From Streptomyces sp. B21-105 (GTDB lineage: Bacteria > Actinomycetota > Actinomycetes > Streptomycetales > Streptomycetaceae), in contig NZ_JARUMJ010000001.1 in NCBI RefSeq assembly GCF_036898465.1, positions 5,766,001 to 5,830,000 on the forward strand: a stretch of DNA of 64,000 nt, written 5' to 3'. Shown here one piece after another: positions 8,222-17,525 of this stretch (the stretch's first letter is position 1; each line of letters begins with the position of its first letter). The notes beneath the pieces were generated by a model that did no database searches, was not told the DNA's origin, and saw only the letters and a program-made list of their open reading frames with translations. The position numbers were made by a program, and so were the translations under genes.

Positions 8222-9975
8222 CAGTACTTACGCTCCATCGGCTGGTAGCGGGTCTGGACGACCGGCTTGTAGTCGAGACGGACGGTCTCGGTGCCGTCGT
8301 CGCCCACCTCGCGGTACGCCATGGTGTGGCGCATGAAGTTGACGTCGTCGCGGTTGGGGTAGTCCTCGCGGTAGTGGCCGCCGCGGGACTCCTTACGGGC
8401 CAGCGCCGACACCGCCATGACCTCGGCCAGGTCGAGCAGGTTGCCCAGCTCGACGGCCTCCAGCAGGTCCGTGTTGAACCGCTTGCCCTTGTCCTGGATC
8501 GAGACGTTCTTGTACCGCTCGCGCAGCTCGGCGATCTTCTCGACCGCCGTCTTGATCGTCTGCTCGGTGCGGAACACCATGACGTTCGCGTCCATGGTCT
8601 CCTGCAGCTCGCGGCGCAGGACCGCCACGCGCTCGGTGCCCGTGGCGGAGCGCAGCCGCTCCACCTGGTCGACGACCAGCTGCGCGGGGCTGTCCGGCAG
8701 CTCGACGAAGTCCGCCTTCTGGGAGTACTCGGCGGCGGCGATGCCGGCCCGCTTGCCGAACACGTTGATGTCCAGCAGCGAGTTGGTGCCCAGGCGGTTG
8801 GCGCCGTGCACCGACACGCAGGCGACCTCGCCGGCCGCGTACAGGCCCGGGACGACCGTCGTGTTGTCGCGCAGGACCTCGCCCTCGACGTTCGTCGGGA
8901 TGCCGCCCATGGCGTAGTGCGCGGTCGGCTGGATCGGGATCGGGTCCGTGTAGGGCTCGATGCCGAGGTAGGTGCGCGCGAACTCCGTGATGTCGGGCAG
9001 CTTGGCGTCCAGCTGCTCCGGCGGGAGGTGGGTGAGGTCCAGGTAGACGTGGTCGCCCTCGGGACCGCAGCCGCGGCCCTCGCGGATCTCGGTGTAGATC
9101 GAGCGGGAGACGACGTCACGGGACGCGAGGTCCTTCATGACCGGCGCGTACTTCTCCATGAAGCGCTCGCCGTCCTTGTTGCGCAGGATGCCGCCCTCGC
9201 CGCGGGCGCCCTCCGTCAGCAGGATGCCCATGCGCCAGATGCCGGTCGGGTGGAACTGGAAGAACTCCATGTCCTCCAGCGGCAGACCGCGGCGGTAGAC
9301 CGCCGCCTGGCCGTCGCCCGTCAGCGTGTGCGCGTTCGACGTCACCTTGAAGAACTTGCCGCAGCCGCCGGACGCGTAGATCACGGCCTTCGCCTGGAAG
9401 ACGTGGATCTCGCCGGTGGCCAGCTCGTACGCCACGACGCCGGCGGACTTCTTGACGCCGTCGACCTCGGTGATCAGCTGGTCGAGGACGTAGAACTCGT
9501 TGTAGAACTCCACGCCCTCCTTCACGCAGTTCTGGTACAGCGTCTGCAGGATCATGTGGCCGGTGCGGTCGGCCGCGTAGCAGGACCGGCGGACCGGGGC
9601 CTCGCCGTGGTTGCGGCTGTGACCGCCGAAGCGGCGCTGGTCGATCGTGCCGTCGGGCGTCCGGTTGAACGGCAGGCCCATCTTCTCCAGGTCGAGGACG
9701 GAGTCGATGGCCTCCTTCGCCAGGATCTCGGCGGCGTCCTGGTCGACCAGGTAGTCACCGCCCTTGACCGTGTCGAAGGTGTGCCACTCCCAGTTGTCCT
9801 CCTCCACGTTGGCGAGCGCGGCGGCCATGCCGCCCTGCGCGGCGCCCGTGTGGGAGCGGGTGGGGTAGAGCTTGGTCAGCACGGCGGTGCGGCTGCGCTT
9901 CGTCGACTCGATGGCGGCGCGCATACCGGCGCCGCCGGCGCCGACGATGACGGTGTCGTACTTGTGGATCTTCAT
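8221..9975 (-). CDS. sdhA: succinate dehydrogenase flavoprotein subunit
   Basis: 584 residues; oxidises succinate to fumarate in the TCA cycle at the inner face of the membrane. The N-terminus carries the FAD dinucleotide fold ([10 protein letters not shown], about 12-21) and the [10 protein letters not shown] motif whose His carries covalent FAD. The substrate-site segment [14 protein letters not shown] and the capping-domain arginine region ([13 protein letters not shown]) are present. The gene lies between sdhD and sdhB in the normal C-D-A-B order. The start ATG at 9975 is 20 bp after the sdhD stop. Confidence 0.97.
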   Translation of the reverse strand: MKIHKYDTVIVGAGGAGMRAAIESTKRSRTAVLTKLYPTRSHTGAAQGGMAAALANVEEDNWEWHTFDTVKGGDYLVDQDAAEILAKEAIDSVLDLEKMGLPFNRTPDGTIDQRRFGGHSRNHGEAPVRRSCYAADRTGHMILQTLYQNCVKEGVEFYNEFYVLDQLITEVDGVKKSAGVVAYELATGEIHVFQAKAVIYASGGCGKFFKVTSNAHTLTGDGQAAVYRRGLPLEDMEFFQFHPTGIWRMGILLTEGARGEGGILRNKDGERFMEKYAPVMKDLASRDVVSRSIYTEIREGRGCGPEGDHVYLDLTHLPPEQLDAKLPDITEFARTYLGIEPYTDPIPIQPTAHYAMGGIPTNVEGEVLRDNTTVVPGLYAAGEVACVSVHGANRLGTNSLLDINVFGKRAGIAAAEYSQKADFVELPDSPAQLVVDQVERLRSATGTERVAVLRRELQETMDANVMVFRTEQTIKTAVEKIAELRERYKNVSIQDKGKRFNTDLLEAVELGNLLDLAEVMAVSALARKESRGGHYREDYPNRDDVNFMRHTMAYREVGDDGTETVRLDYKPVVQTRYQPMERKY

Positions 9976-9994
9976 GATTCTCGCAACCCCGTGC

Positions 9995-10477
9995 CTAGCG
10001 GATGTTCGGGTCGAAGGTGAAGATCACCAGCGTGCCCAGCAGGATGGTGAACACCGTGGCGGTGTAGAGCAGGCCCTTCAGCCACAGCCGGGTGTTCGCG
10101 CGCTCCGCGTAGTCGTTGATGACCGTGCGCAGGCCGTTCGCGCCGTGCAGCATCGCGAGCCACAGCATCAGCAGGTCCCAGACCTGCCAGAAGGGGGACG
10201 CCCAGCGGCCCGCCACGAACGCGAAGCCGATCTTCGACACGCCGCCGTCCAGCACCAGCTGGATGAGCAGGTGGCCGAGGACCAGCACGACCAGCACGAC
10301 GCCGGACAGACGCATGAACAGCCAGGCGGCCATCTCGAAGTTGCCCCGGGTGGACTTCGGGGTCTTCTTGGTGCGCTTGCGCGGGGCCTCGATGAAGGGC
10401 GCGGGGTTGTCGACGTCGTAACCGGAGCCGCCCTCGACGGGGCCGATCCCGGCTGCGGTGGTTTCAGTGGTCGCCAT
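9995..10477 (-). CDS. sdhD: succinate dehydrogenase membrane anchor subunit
   Basis: 160 residues with an N-terminal hydrophilic segment (about 1-45) and three transmembrane helices (about 50-75, 95-115, 125-150). Together with SdhC it binds heme and quinone. The motif [11 protein letters not shown] in helix II carries the likely heme or quinone-site His. It begins 3 bp after the sdhC stop. Confidence 0.9.
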   Translation of the reverse strand: MATTETTAAGIGPVEGGSGYDVDNPAPFIEAPRKRTKKTPKSTRGNFEMAAWLFMRLSGVVLVVLVLGHLLIQLVLDGGVSKIGFAFVAGRWASPFWQVWDLLMLWLAMLHGANGLRTVINDYAERANTRLWLKGLLYTATVFTILLGTLVIFTFDPNIR

Positions 10478-10480
10478 GGG

Positions 10481-10861
10481 TCAGCTCCCGAACAGTTCAC
10501 GAGCGGCGTGTCCGAGGACGGGGTAGACCGCCCCGAGCATCAGCACGAGCCACAGGCCCACGACGGTCCAGAGCATGTGCTTCTGGTAGCGCGTGCCCTT
10601 CGACCAGAAGTCGACGGCGATGACGCGCAGGCCGTTGAGCGCGTGGAAGAGGATGGCGGCGACGAGGCCGTACTCCAGCAGCGCGACGATGGGGGTCTTG
10701 TAGGTGGCTACGACCTTGTCGTAGTCCTCGGGGGAGACACGCACGAGGGCGGTGTCCAGCACGTGGACGAACAGGAAGAAGAAGATGAGGACGCCGGTGA
10801 CTCGATGAGCCACCCAGGACCACATTCCTTCCCGGCCGCGGTACAGCGTTCCAGCCGGCAC
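10481..10861 (-). CDS. sdhC: succinate dehydrogenase cytochrome b556 subunit
   Basis: 126 residues with three transmembrane helices and the conserved segments WSWVAHRVTGVLIF (about 14-27) and FHALNGLRVI (about 74-83), the second supplying the heme His. The GTG at 10861 was chosen because GGAGGG precedes it by eight bases and the family starts at this point; longer in-frame readings upstream would add a Pro-rich extension not seen in the family. First gene of the operon; the 295 bp upstream (10862-11156) presumably hold its promoter but show no clear boxes. Confidence 0.9.
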   Translation of the reverse strand: MPAGTLYRGREGMWSWVAHRVTGVLIFFFLFVHVLDTALVRVSPEDYDKVVATYKTPIVALLEYGLVAAILFHALNGLRVIAVDFWSKGTRYQKHMLWTVVGLWLVLMLGAVYPVLGHAARELFGS

Positions 10862-11156
10862 GGAAGAACCCTCCGGGAGCGGGGATTGGGGCCTGCCGGC
10901 TTGGGTGTCGGACGGGCCCGGCCGGGTACGGTCCACCGGCCCCCAGCATCGTAGCGAGGCCCCGGCGCTGGGCTTACGCCGGGCCTGTCGGTGTGATCAA
11001 AGTGGCACGCGTATGGGTGAGCGCCGGCGGCATCTGGGGCGATCTCGGCCGATATGCGCCGAGTGCGGCCGCGGCGCCGGGCGTATGGATCACGGGAGCC
11101 CGTCACGTGTCCGAGGCCGCGCGTCGACCACACCCCCGCGCCTCTGACCGCGTCGG

Positions 11157-11624
11157 CTACGTTCCCGCGTCCCTGACCACGCCGACCAGTCGGCCCTTGG
11201 CCAGCCGGCGGAGCTCCTCCGCCGCCACCACCCGCTCCTCCTCCGGATCGTTCGCCAACCGTGACCGGATGCCTTCCAGTACGTGGTCCAGGGCCTCCGC
11301 CGGCGGCAGCCCGTCCAGGCAGATGACGAACGCGTGACCGAATCTGGCCTCGTAGGCGGAGTGGGCCGCGCCCAGCGCCATGTGGGCCGCTCCGTAGGCG
11401 TCGTCCGGCAGTGCGGGGAGTGTCTCCGCGGCCAGGGCCTCCGCCAGGTCCTCGGGCGTCAGGTCGTACGCCGCCTCGTCCGACGCCGCCAGCAGGGACT
11501 CCATCGTCGGATAGGGGCGATGGTCGGCGAGGCGACCGGCCCAGCGGGGACTGCGCAGGCAGGTCAGGAGCACCCGGCGGGCCTCGTCGGCGGACGCGGT
11601 GTTGAAGCCGTGCAGCAGGGGCAC
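11157..11624 (-). CDS. UraD-fold (OHCU decarboxylase-like) protein
   Basis: The C-terminal half matches the 2-oxo-4-hydroxy-4-carboxy-5-ureidoimidazoline decarboxylase family of purine (uric acid) breakdown: AYEARFGHAFVICLDG and RLANDPEEERVVAAEELRRLAKGRL. The middle segment, where true UraD enzymes carry the catalytic His in an HP-x-(I/L)-G motif, reads instead as an Ala/Glu-rich stretch without HP, so catalysis is doubtful. The GTG at 11624 (VPLLHGFN) is where the family similarity starts; another in-frame GTG at 11711 would add a 29-residue low-quality leader. No clear ribosome site supports either. Confidence 0.65.
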   Translation of the reverse strand: MPLLHGFNTASADEARRVLLTCLRSPRWAGRLADHRPYPTMESLLAASDEAAYDLTPEDLAEALAAETLPALPDDAYGAAHMALGAAHSAYEARFGHAFVICLDGLPPAEALDHVLEGIRSRLANDPEEERVVAAEELRRLAKGRLVGVVRDAGT

Positions 11625-11718
11625 CGGCGATGTCCGGGTCTGCGCGGGTATGGCGAGACGGCCGGAGAGGTGGGGAAGGCGGTGCGCAGGCAGCGTGGAT
11701 CCTCGCGTCACGTGTGAA

Positions 11719-11785
11719 GTGGCAGGGGATGCATGGGCAGGAGGTTCAGGTGATGTGGCAGGGGATGCATCCGATGTGGCAGGGG
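11719..11785. repeat. three imperfect copies of GTGGCAGGGGATGCAT
   Basis: GTGGCAGGGGATGCAT occurs at 11719-11734 and 11755-11770 exactly, and as GTGGCAGGGG at 11776-11785. The copies lie between the UraD-like gene and the hexosaminidase gene and could be regulator sites or a decayed tandem repeat; nothing in the sequence decides between these. Confidence 0.6.
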
Positions 11786-11945
11786 GTGTGGTGAAAGATG
11801 TGTCGACACGTTATCGAGAGCGGTCGAAGTGTGTCCGACCGATGTCTGAATTTCACCCGAACGAGAGAGTTTCAAAGCGTGTCATAGACCCCTTCGCGCG
11901 GACTTCGGCGTGCCGCGACCGCGCGCGGGTCGTACGGTTGGCGGA

Positions 11946-13619
11946 GTGAGCAGGCACAGGCACCGGCGCCGGGCGCCGCGGACGAAACCGCACCAGAGGG
12001 TCGTGACACGGGCACTGACGGCGGGCGGGCTGGTCGCCGCGCTCGGCGTCGGAGCGGGGCTGTGGGCCTCCTCGGGCGACGACGGGACGCCGGCCGGGTC
12101 GTCGTCCTCCCGGCAGGCGGCCGACGACGCCTCGGCCGGCGGCCCCGGCCCGGCCGCCGCCCCGTCCCCGAGCCCCACGCCCAGCCGCTCCTACGCCCTG
12201 TCCACCGCCCCCCGCACCATTCCCGCCGTCCGCGCCCACACGCCCGCCCGCGGCCCGGGCTGGCGCCCCGCGACCGAGCGCCGGGTCGTGGTGGGCGACG
12301 CCGGACTCGCCGACGAGGGGCGACTGGTCGCCGCCGAGCTGGGACTGACGTACGCGGGTGAGAAGGACGACGTGCGCGCCGGCGACCTGCGCCTCGTCCT
12401 CAACGACGACAAGGGCGCGAACCCGGAGTCGTACACCATGACCGTGAGCGGCGGTCGGGTCACCGTCACCGCGCCCACGGACGCCGGCGTCTTCTACGGC
12501 ACCCGCACGTTGAAGCAGGAGGTGCACGGCGGCGGGACGGCCCCCGAGGGCGTCGTGCGCGACCAGCCGGCCAAGCCGCAGCGCGGGTTCATGCTGGACA
12601 TCGCGCGCAAGAACTTCAGCGCCGACTGGATCGAGGACCGGCTGCGCGAGCTCGGCGACCTCAAGTACAACCAGCTCGGCCTGCACTTCTCCGACGACCA
12701 GGCGTTCCGGATCCAGTCCGACACGCACCCGGAGATCGTCGCCCGGGAGCACCTGACCAAGGCCCAGGTGAAGAAGATCGTCACGCTGGCGGCCCAGCGG
12801 CACATCACCGTCGTACCCGAGATCGACTCGCCCGGACACCTGGGCGCCGTCCTCGACGCCCACCCCGAGCTGCAGCTGCGCAATGTGCGGGGGGTCGCCA
12901 CCCGCGGGGCGATCGACATCTCCGAGCAGGCGTCCGCGGAGCTCCTCGACGACCTGCTGAACGAGTACACCGGTCTCTTCCCCGGCGGTTACTGGCACCT
13001 CGGCGGCGACGAGTACCAGGCGCTGACGGTGTCGGACCCGGCCGCCTCCTACCCGCAGCTGGCCTCCGCCGCACGGGCCCGGTACGGCGCCGGCGCGGGG
13101 GTCTCCGACCTCGCCACCGGCTGGCTCAACGACCGCGCCGACACCGTCCGCGCCCACGACCGGACGATGCGGGCGTGGAACGACGGCTTCTTCCGCGGCA
13201 CGTCGGTGCAGCCGGCCTCCGACCTGGTGGTCGCCTACTGGACGGGCAAGGAGATCGGCGCCCGGACGCCGACGGAGTACCTGAGTGCCGGGCGCAAGAT
13301 GCTCAACTACAACGACGAGTACCTCTACTACGTCCTCGGCGAGCCCAACGACTTCGCCTACCCGACCGGGCGGCGCATCTACGAGCAGTGGACCCCGCGC
13401 GTGCTGCGCGGCACCACGCCGGTCCCCGCGAAGTACGACGCCCAGATCCTCGGCGGCTCCCTCGCGGTCTGGTGCGACCTCGCGAACTCCCAGACGCAGG
13501 ACCAGGTCGCGGCGGGCGTGCGGATGCCGCTGCGGGCCACCGCACAGAAACTGTGGGACGCGCGGACGCCGGCGCTGACCTGGGCGCAGTTCACCTCCCT
13601 TGCGAACAGGCTGGGCTGA
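11946..13619 (+). CDS. secreted beta-N-acetylhexosaminidase (GH20)
   Basis: 557 residues. A basic N-terminus and one hydrophobic helix (about 24-40) give a signal or anchor, followed by a Ser/Pro linker (about 45-80). Next comes the small GH20b domain (about 90-180) and the (beta/alpha)8 catalytic domain starting at QRGFMLDIARKNFS. The catalytic Asp-Glu pair is in HLGGDEY; EIDSPGH and the Trp residues of the substrate pocket are also present. It releases N-acetylglucosamine from chitobiose or cell-wall fragments outside the cell. GTG at 11946 precedes the basic segment. No convincing DasR-type site was seen upstream. Confidence 0.92.
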   Translation: MSRHRHRRRAPRTKPHQRVVTRALTAGGLVAALGVGAGLWASSGDDGTPAGSSSSRQAADDASAGGPGPAAAPSPSPTPSRSYALSTAPRTIPAVRAHTPARGPGWRPATERRVVVGDAGLADEGRLVAAELGLTYAGEKDDVRAGDLRLVLNDDKGANPESYTMTVSGGRVTVTAPTDAGVFYGTRTLKQEVHGGGTAPEGVVRDQPAKPQRGFMLDIARKNFSADWIEDRLRELGDLKYNQLGLHFSDDQAFRIQSDTHPEIVAREHLTKAQVKKIVTLAAQRHITVVPEIDSPGHLGAVLDAHPELQLRNVRGVATRGAIDISEQASAELLDDLLNEYTGLFPGGYWHLGGDEYQALTVSDPAASYPQLASAARARYGAGAGVSDLATGWLNDRADTVRAHDRTMRAWNDGFFRGTSVQPASDLVVAYWTGKEIGARTPTEYLSAGRKMLNYNDEYLYYVLGEPNDFAYPTGRRIYEQWTPRVLRGTTPVPAKYDAQILGGSLAVWCDLANSQTQDQVAAGVRMPLRATAQKLWDARTPALTWAQFTSLANRLG

Positions 13620-13763
13620 TTCCGGCTCATCTGTCATGCTCACCCGACTGCGCAACGGTGCCCTGGTTGGCCGAAAAGCTCTCCTGTGACACTCCCGGGC
13701 CGTCGCACGCAGTAAGGGGAAGTGCGGGCTCCGTCAGGGCGGGCCCTGGCGAGGGAGGCGTGA

Positions 13764-14366
13764 ATGAGCCTGGTGGAACTGATCGCGCAGGCCGACGAAC
13801 GCGGACTGGCCGCCAGCGGGTTGGCTTGTTTGGATCGGTGCGTGCCCCTGCTCGGCGGTGACGACGAGACCCTGCGGCCGCTCTGGGGAAACCTCGCGGA
13901 CGCCGCCGACGCTGCCGACTGGGGCGGCCTGCTGGAGCAGACGCGCGGCAAGCTGGAGTCCTTTCAGGGCGAGGACGAGAACGAAGATGAGGGCGGGGGC
14001 GGGGGCGGGGGCGAGGGCGGGGGCGACGAGGCCGTGGTGCTGGTCCGCCGCATGCTGAGGGCCGCCCCGGCCGACCGCCGCGCCGCCGAGGTGCGGGCCT
14101 GGGCCGACGCCTGCTCCGTCGCCTCGCTCCAGATCCACCGCCTGCTCGACCCCGCGGCGGACTCCGGCCCGGTCGACTCCGGCCGCGAGGGCCGTACGGC
14201 GGGCATGTCCCCCCTCGTCGCCGCCGAACTGCGCCGCCAGGTCATCGTCCTGGAGGTGCTCGCCGGTCACGGCGCGGGCGGACTGCGGCGGGCGCTGGAG
14301 GTGTCCACGGAGGGGCGCCGGGTGCTGCGCGCGGTGGTGTCGCGGCGAGCTCGTGGACGGTCGTGA
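13764..14366 (+). CDS. hypothetical protein with poly-glycine insert
   Basis: 200 residues, ATG at 13764 preceded by CGAGGGAGG. The N-terminal half is helical (SLVELIAQADERGLAASGLACLDRCVPLL), then an acidic stretch runs into a (Gly)7-Glu-(Gly)3 segment encoded by GGGGGC repeats at 13991-14024, then a helical C-terminus. No family recognised. The next gene follows after 94 bp on the same strand and may be co-transcribed. The Gly run is a slippage-prone sequence and its length may vary between strains. Confidence 0.65.
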   Translation: MSLVELIAQADERGLAASGLACLDRCVPLLGGDDETLRPLWGNLADAADAADWGGLLEQTRGKLESFQGEDENEDEGGGGGGGEGGGDEAVVLVRRMLRAAPADRRAAEVRAWADACSVASLQIHRLLDPAADSGPVDSGREGRTAGMSPLVAAELRRQVIVLEVLAGHGAGGLRRALEVSTEGRRVLRAVVSRRARGRS

Positions 14367-14460
14367 GCATTTCGCGGCGGAGCTGCGACGGTCCTGCACC
14401 GGTCTCGCGCCCGCCGCGCCATCGCGTGACGGAACACCCGCCGCCCTCGCTGAACGGAGT

Positions 14461-14931
14461 GTGACGCACAGGAGGACCACCCAGCCCCAGCCGACCCCCC
14501 AGCCCGCCCAGCCCGCCCAGCCCGATCCGAGCGAACCACCCCGGCAGCCCCGCCCGCCCGGCCGGCCCTCCGCCGCGGCCCGGCCCGTGCGCTGGGCGGC
14601 GGAGGCGGTGGCCGCCGCACCCGACGCCGTGCGGCCGCACCTCGACCACTCGCCGCAGAGCCTGTGGCGCGTCGACCGGTGGATCGCGGAACTGCGCCGC
14701 ACCGCTGCGTCGCCCGCCGCCGTCGAGGACCTGCTGCGCGGACTCGGCGCCTACGCCGGTGAGGTGATCGTCCGTCGATCCGGCGCCGAGTGGTGGTCCT
14801 CCGGCGGCGACCACTGGGTCCGCACCCCCGACGGCCGCCTGTGGGAGCCCCTCGACGAGGCCCGCCGCTGCTACGCCGGCCACGGCTCGCTCCGCCTGCT
14901 GTGCCGCGACGCGACCCCCGGGACCCGGTGA
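14461..14931 (+). CDS. hypothetical protein with Pro-rich N-terminus
   Basis: 156 residues from a GTG at 14461 with GGAG five bases upstream. About 40 residues of Pro/Gln repeats (TPQPAQPAQP) precede a globular region with a conserved look: RWIAELRRTAASPAAVEDLLRGLGAY, then EVIVRRSGAEWWSSGGDHWVRTPDGRLWEPLDEA. I do not recognise the family. It is the last gene before the proposed left end of the island; 65 bp separate its stop from the repeat at 14996. Confidence 0.65.
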   Translation: MTHRRTTQPQPTPQPAQPAQPDPSEPPRQPRPPGRPSAAARPVRWAAEAVAAAPDAVRPHLDHSPQSLWRVDRWIAELRRTAASPAAVEDLLRGLGAYAGEVIVRRSGAEWWSSGGDHWVRTPDGRLWEPLDEARRCYAGHGSLRLLCRDATPGTR

Positions 14932-14995
14932 CAGCACGCTGCCCGGGGGCATGACGGGGGCCGTCCCGGACGGGAAAGGAAGGAGCAGGGCCCTG

Positions 14996-15026
14996 AAACC
15001 GAGCCAACGGCCGGGGCCGCCACCCC
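14996..15026. repeat. putative left attachment repeat (attL) of the island
   Basis: AAACCG followed after five bases by ACGGCCGGGGCCGCCACCCC (15007-15026). The 20-bp part recurs exactly at 22729-22748 and the AAACCG at 22718-22723 with the same spacing, giving 27 of 31 identical positions in direct orientation. The right copy is one arm of a chromosomal terminator. The segment between them holds an integrase remnant and accessory genes. At the left junction 14932-15597, apart from repeats and one hairpin, I see no convincing gene. Confidence 0.6.
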
Positions 15027-15142
15027 TGGGCGGACCAAGCCGTAGGAGGCCTCTGACCAGGCACTTTGTTGGCCAGGAGTCGGTTCCCGTTTGTCGCCTG
15101 GAGCTGGCCTCATCTGGGTGCTTCTGCCTGTTCCTGACCGCT

Positions 15143-15160
15143 GTTGGTCACGCGTTGGTC
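15143..15160 (+). repeat. 18-bp direct repeat inside left island end
   Basis: GTTGGTCACGCGTTGGTC, exactly repeated at 22657-22674 inside the right end. The unit itself holds two copies of GTTGGTC. Paired direct repeats just inside both ends are what arm-type integrase binding sites look like; that role is inferred. Confidence 0.6.
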
Positions 15161-15472
15161 ATGTGGCCAACCGACGGCATAGATCAGCCCGTCGCGGATC
15201 GCCTCGGCAGGGACTGCGTCCCAAACCCCGCGGCACGGCTGCCGCCCTCGTAGACATCGCTCATCGTCCAGAGGGGCGGCGGCCGAGTGTGTACTGCTGC
15301 CTCTCGCCCGGCCGCCCGGCGAGCAGCGCGCCACATCCGGTTCGGAATGGCCTTTATGCCGCAGGGTGCCCTCGACGACCAGCTACGCGAGCTGCCCGGC
15401 TTGCGCGTCACCCGCACAGCGGCGACTGCGTGGGTTCAAGGTCCGTAGCCCTGGGGCGGGCGCAATATAGGC

Positions 15473-15506
15473 CACGATCCCCGGTTACCGAAACCGGGGG
15501 ATCGTG
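15473..15506. terminator. strong hairpin in left island region
   Basis: CACGATCCCCGGTT pairs with AACCGGGGGATCGTG around an ACCG loop, with one bulged base. It lies 92 bp upstream of the integrase remnant and probably ends a transcript entering the island. Confidence 0.65.
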
Positions 15507-15597
15507 CGGACCATTGATGTGTTCGTGCTTGGCTGTATAGCGGACGCGGCGAACTGAGTCATGCAGTTACCCGAGATACGGGAAAACGAGGTCCTGA

Positions 15598-15811
15598 GTG
15601 TCCAAGAGAGGCAACGGTCAAGGGAGTACTCCGGTCGAAATACCCCGAAAGGGCAGGACGAACACTTGGGGGGTACGTACTCCGCTCCACTTCAATGAGG
15701 CTCAAGGAAAGCAGGTCCGCTACTGGATCGGCCGGAGATACACGAACAAAACGGAGGCCAGCAAGGCTCTCACCAAGTGGCTGGCGGAACGCGACGCAGG
15801 GGTGGTTGTCG
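15598..15811 (+). pseudogene. N-terminal remnant of a tyrosine-type integrase
   Basis: Starting at GTG 15598 the reading SKRGNGQGSTPVEI, then RKGRTNTWGV and GRRYTNKTEASKALTKWLAERDAGVVV matches the arm-binding N-terminus of Streptomyces phage or ICE integrases (a KRGNGEGS-like start, K-T-(R/K)-x-E-A helix, WL-x-x-x-x-x-G). After about residue 71 the sequence switches abruptly to transposase sequence, so the SAM-like core and the catalytic domain (R..HxxR..Y) are missing. It therefore cannot drive excision. Confidence 0.7.
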
Positions 15812-16145
15812 CGCGTGCTCGGACGACAGTTCCCCAAGGTCAAAACGATGCTCCTGGAATCCAAGACCGACCTCACCGCCTTCGCGGACTTCCCCGAGCG
15901 ACATTGGAAGAAGATCCAGTCGACCAACCCCCTGGCGGGTCAACCGGGAGATCAAGCGCCGCGTCGACGTCGTCCAGATCTTCCCCAACCCAGGCGCCCT
16001 CGAACGCCTCACCACGGCCGTCCTCATCGAGATGCACGACAAATGGATCGCCTTCCCCCGCCGCTACCTCCCCGAAGGCAGCATGGACAAGATCTATCCA
16101 GCCGAAGATCAACCCAACCCGGTTACACCACCACAGGGGACATGA
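15812..16145 (+). pseudogene. C-terminal remnant of an IS256/Mutator-type transposase, frameshifted
   Basis: GRQFPKVKTMLLESKTDLTAFADFPERHWKKIQSTNPL is followed, one reading frame on, by RVNREIKRRVDVVQIFPNPGA and LIEMHDKWIAFPRRYLPEG. That is the conserved tail of Mutator-family transposases (W-x-x-I-x-S-T-N-P-L-E-R-x-N-x-E-I-K-R-R). The change of frame at about 15940 reflects loss of bases from the expected CTGGAACGGGTC. Only about 95 codons remain and both DDE aspartates are absent. Its insertion or later deletion joined the integrase start to the ligase fragment. Confidence 0.8.
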
Positions 16146-16663
16146 CCCACTACCGGAACCGGCAGGTGTCCCAGGACGGAGAGCTGGTGACCCTGTTGGG
16201 GCAGTGCTTCCGCAACGAGGACCATTTCGACGGACTCCGCCGCCTCAAGGCGTTCCGGATGCGCGAGGTCGTGGCGCTCGGAACCCCGGAGCAGGTCACG
16301 GCCCACCTCGATCACTCGGCACACTTCCTCGATGTTCTGGCCGGTGAGGTCGGTCTGTCGCTGGAACGCCGCGCGGCCTCCGACCCCTTCTACGATCAGT
16401 CCGGAGAGCGCGCCACGTTCCAGCAGATCGTTCCGGTCAAGCACGAGTACGTCTACAGGGGCATGGCGATCGCCTCGGTGAACACCCACCACACCTTCTT
16501 CGGCGAGCGGTGTTCCATATCGCTGCCCAGCGGCGGCCCGGTCTCCACCAGCTGCGTCGGCTTCGGCATCGAGAGGTGGCTCCACGCTCTGGCGGATCAC
16601 TTCGACGGGGACTGGGATCAGGCTCACGGCGCCGTTGAGAAGGCCGAGAAGTCGCTGGCCTGA
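16142..16663 (+). pseudogene. C-terminal part of an amino acid:[carrier protein] ligase (class II aaRS-like)
   Basis: About 173 residues. CFRNEDHFDGLRRLKAFRMRE matches class II aminoacyl-tRNA synthetase motif 2, GTPEQV the following conserved turn, and STSCVGFGIERW motif 3. This is the SerRS-like family that adenylates an amino acid and loads it on the phosphopantetheine of a small carrier protein. The retained Glu (in FRMRE) and Cys (in STSCVGFG) correspond to two of the family's zinc ligands; the first Cys and motif 1 lie in the missing N-terminal third. The upstream sequence is transposase debris, so this is a truncation. An ATG at 16142 could still start a short product. Confidence 0.65.
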
Positions 16664-16715
16664 AGACCGCTCGTGGTGGTGCACGCCGGTGGCGCGCACC
16701 ACCACGACCACCGCT

Positions 16716-17525
16716 TCAGCCGACTTGTGCTCTGGACGGGCGGCTGGCCCTCACGCTCCAACGCCCGTCAACGCGGGTGAGGCGGATGGGATGGTCGAAG
16801 CACTTGCTGACCTGGTCGCTGGTCAAGACCTCGCCGGCCGGACCGGAGGCCAGGCAACGACCGTCCCGCAGCAGCATCACGTGGGTCGTCCCGGGAGGAA
16901 GTTCCTCCAGGTGATGAGTGACCAGGACGGATGCGAGCTCAGGGTAGGTGTGCTGAAGCGTGTCTATCCGCTCGATGAGCTGTTCGCGGCCGGCGACGTC
17001 CAGACCGGTCGCGGGCTCGTCGAGCAGGAGGAGCCGTGGACTGGGCATGAGCGCCCGGGCGATCAGCGCGCGCCCCCGTTCGCCCTGGGACAGGGTCGGC
17101 CACCGCGCGTCCTGACGGTCAGTGAGGCCGAGCAGGCCGATGAGACGGTCGGCCGTGGATACTTGCTCGGGGGTCGGCTCCCAGCGGGGCACTCGCTCGA
17201 TGGTGTTGGTCAACCCGGTGAGTACGACGTCCTGGACCTTGAGGGGTGAGCGCAGATCGTGCCGTGGGTTGACGTGGCCGACATAGGAGCGCAGTTGGCG
17301 CATGTCGACCCGCCCCAGCCGATGGCCCAGCACCTCCACCATGCCGCAGGTGGGGTGCGCGAGCGCTCCGAGGAGACTGAGGAGGGTGCTCTTGCCTGCC
17401 CCGTTGGCGCCGAGCAGCGCCCAGTGCTCGCCGGCCCGTACGGTCAGCGACACCTCGCGCAGGATCGGATTGCCGTCGCGGACGACATCCACGTCCTTCA
17501 CGAGGAGTAGTGGAGTTGCGGTCAC
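16716..17525 (-). CDS. soluble ABC ATPase (YlmA-like)
   Basis: 269 residues: Walker [10 protein letters not shown] (about 38-46), signature LSQGERGR (about 148-155, Q replacing the usual G), Walker B LLLLDEP and the switch His in VTHH. No membrane segment and no permease gene nearby; the domain pattern ([33 protein letters not shown]) resembles stand-alone ATPases such as Bacillus YlmA. The GTG start at 17525 overlaps the leuA stop (GTGA), so it is the second gene of a leuA-ATPase unit and subject to the same leucine attenuator. Confidence 0.85.
   Translation of the reverse strand: MTATPLLLVKDVDVVRDGNPILREVSLTVRAGEHWALLGANGAGKSTLLSLLGALAHPTCGMVEVLGHRLGRVDMRQLRSYVGHVNPRHDLRSPLKVQDVVLTGLTNTIERVPRWEPTPEQVSTADRLIGLLGLTDRQDARWPTLSQGERGRALIARALMPSPRLLLLDEPATGLDVAGREQLIERIDTLQHTYPELASVLVTHHLEELPPGTTHVMLLRDGRCLASGPAGEVLTSDQVSKCFDHPIRLTRVDGRWSVRASRPSRAQVG

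Noticed and set aside
8326..10020. A 564-codon plus-strand frame opposite sdhA
   Set aside because: Low-complexity Val/Leu/Arg/Asp translation; sdhA on the other strand is unambiguous.
11700..11945. DasR operator upstream of the hexosaminidase
   Set aside because: No 16-bp palindrome close to the known dre pattern could be found by eye.
15425..15450. A tRNA T-loop-like string (GGGTTCAAGGTCC) near the left island end
   Set aside because: The flanking bases do not form the 5-bp T stem or an acceptor stem, so no tRNA or tRNA fragment is supported.
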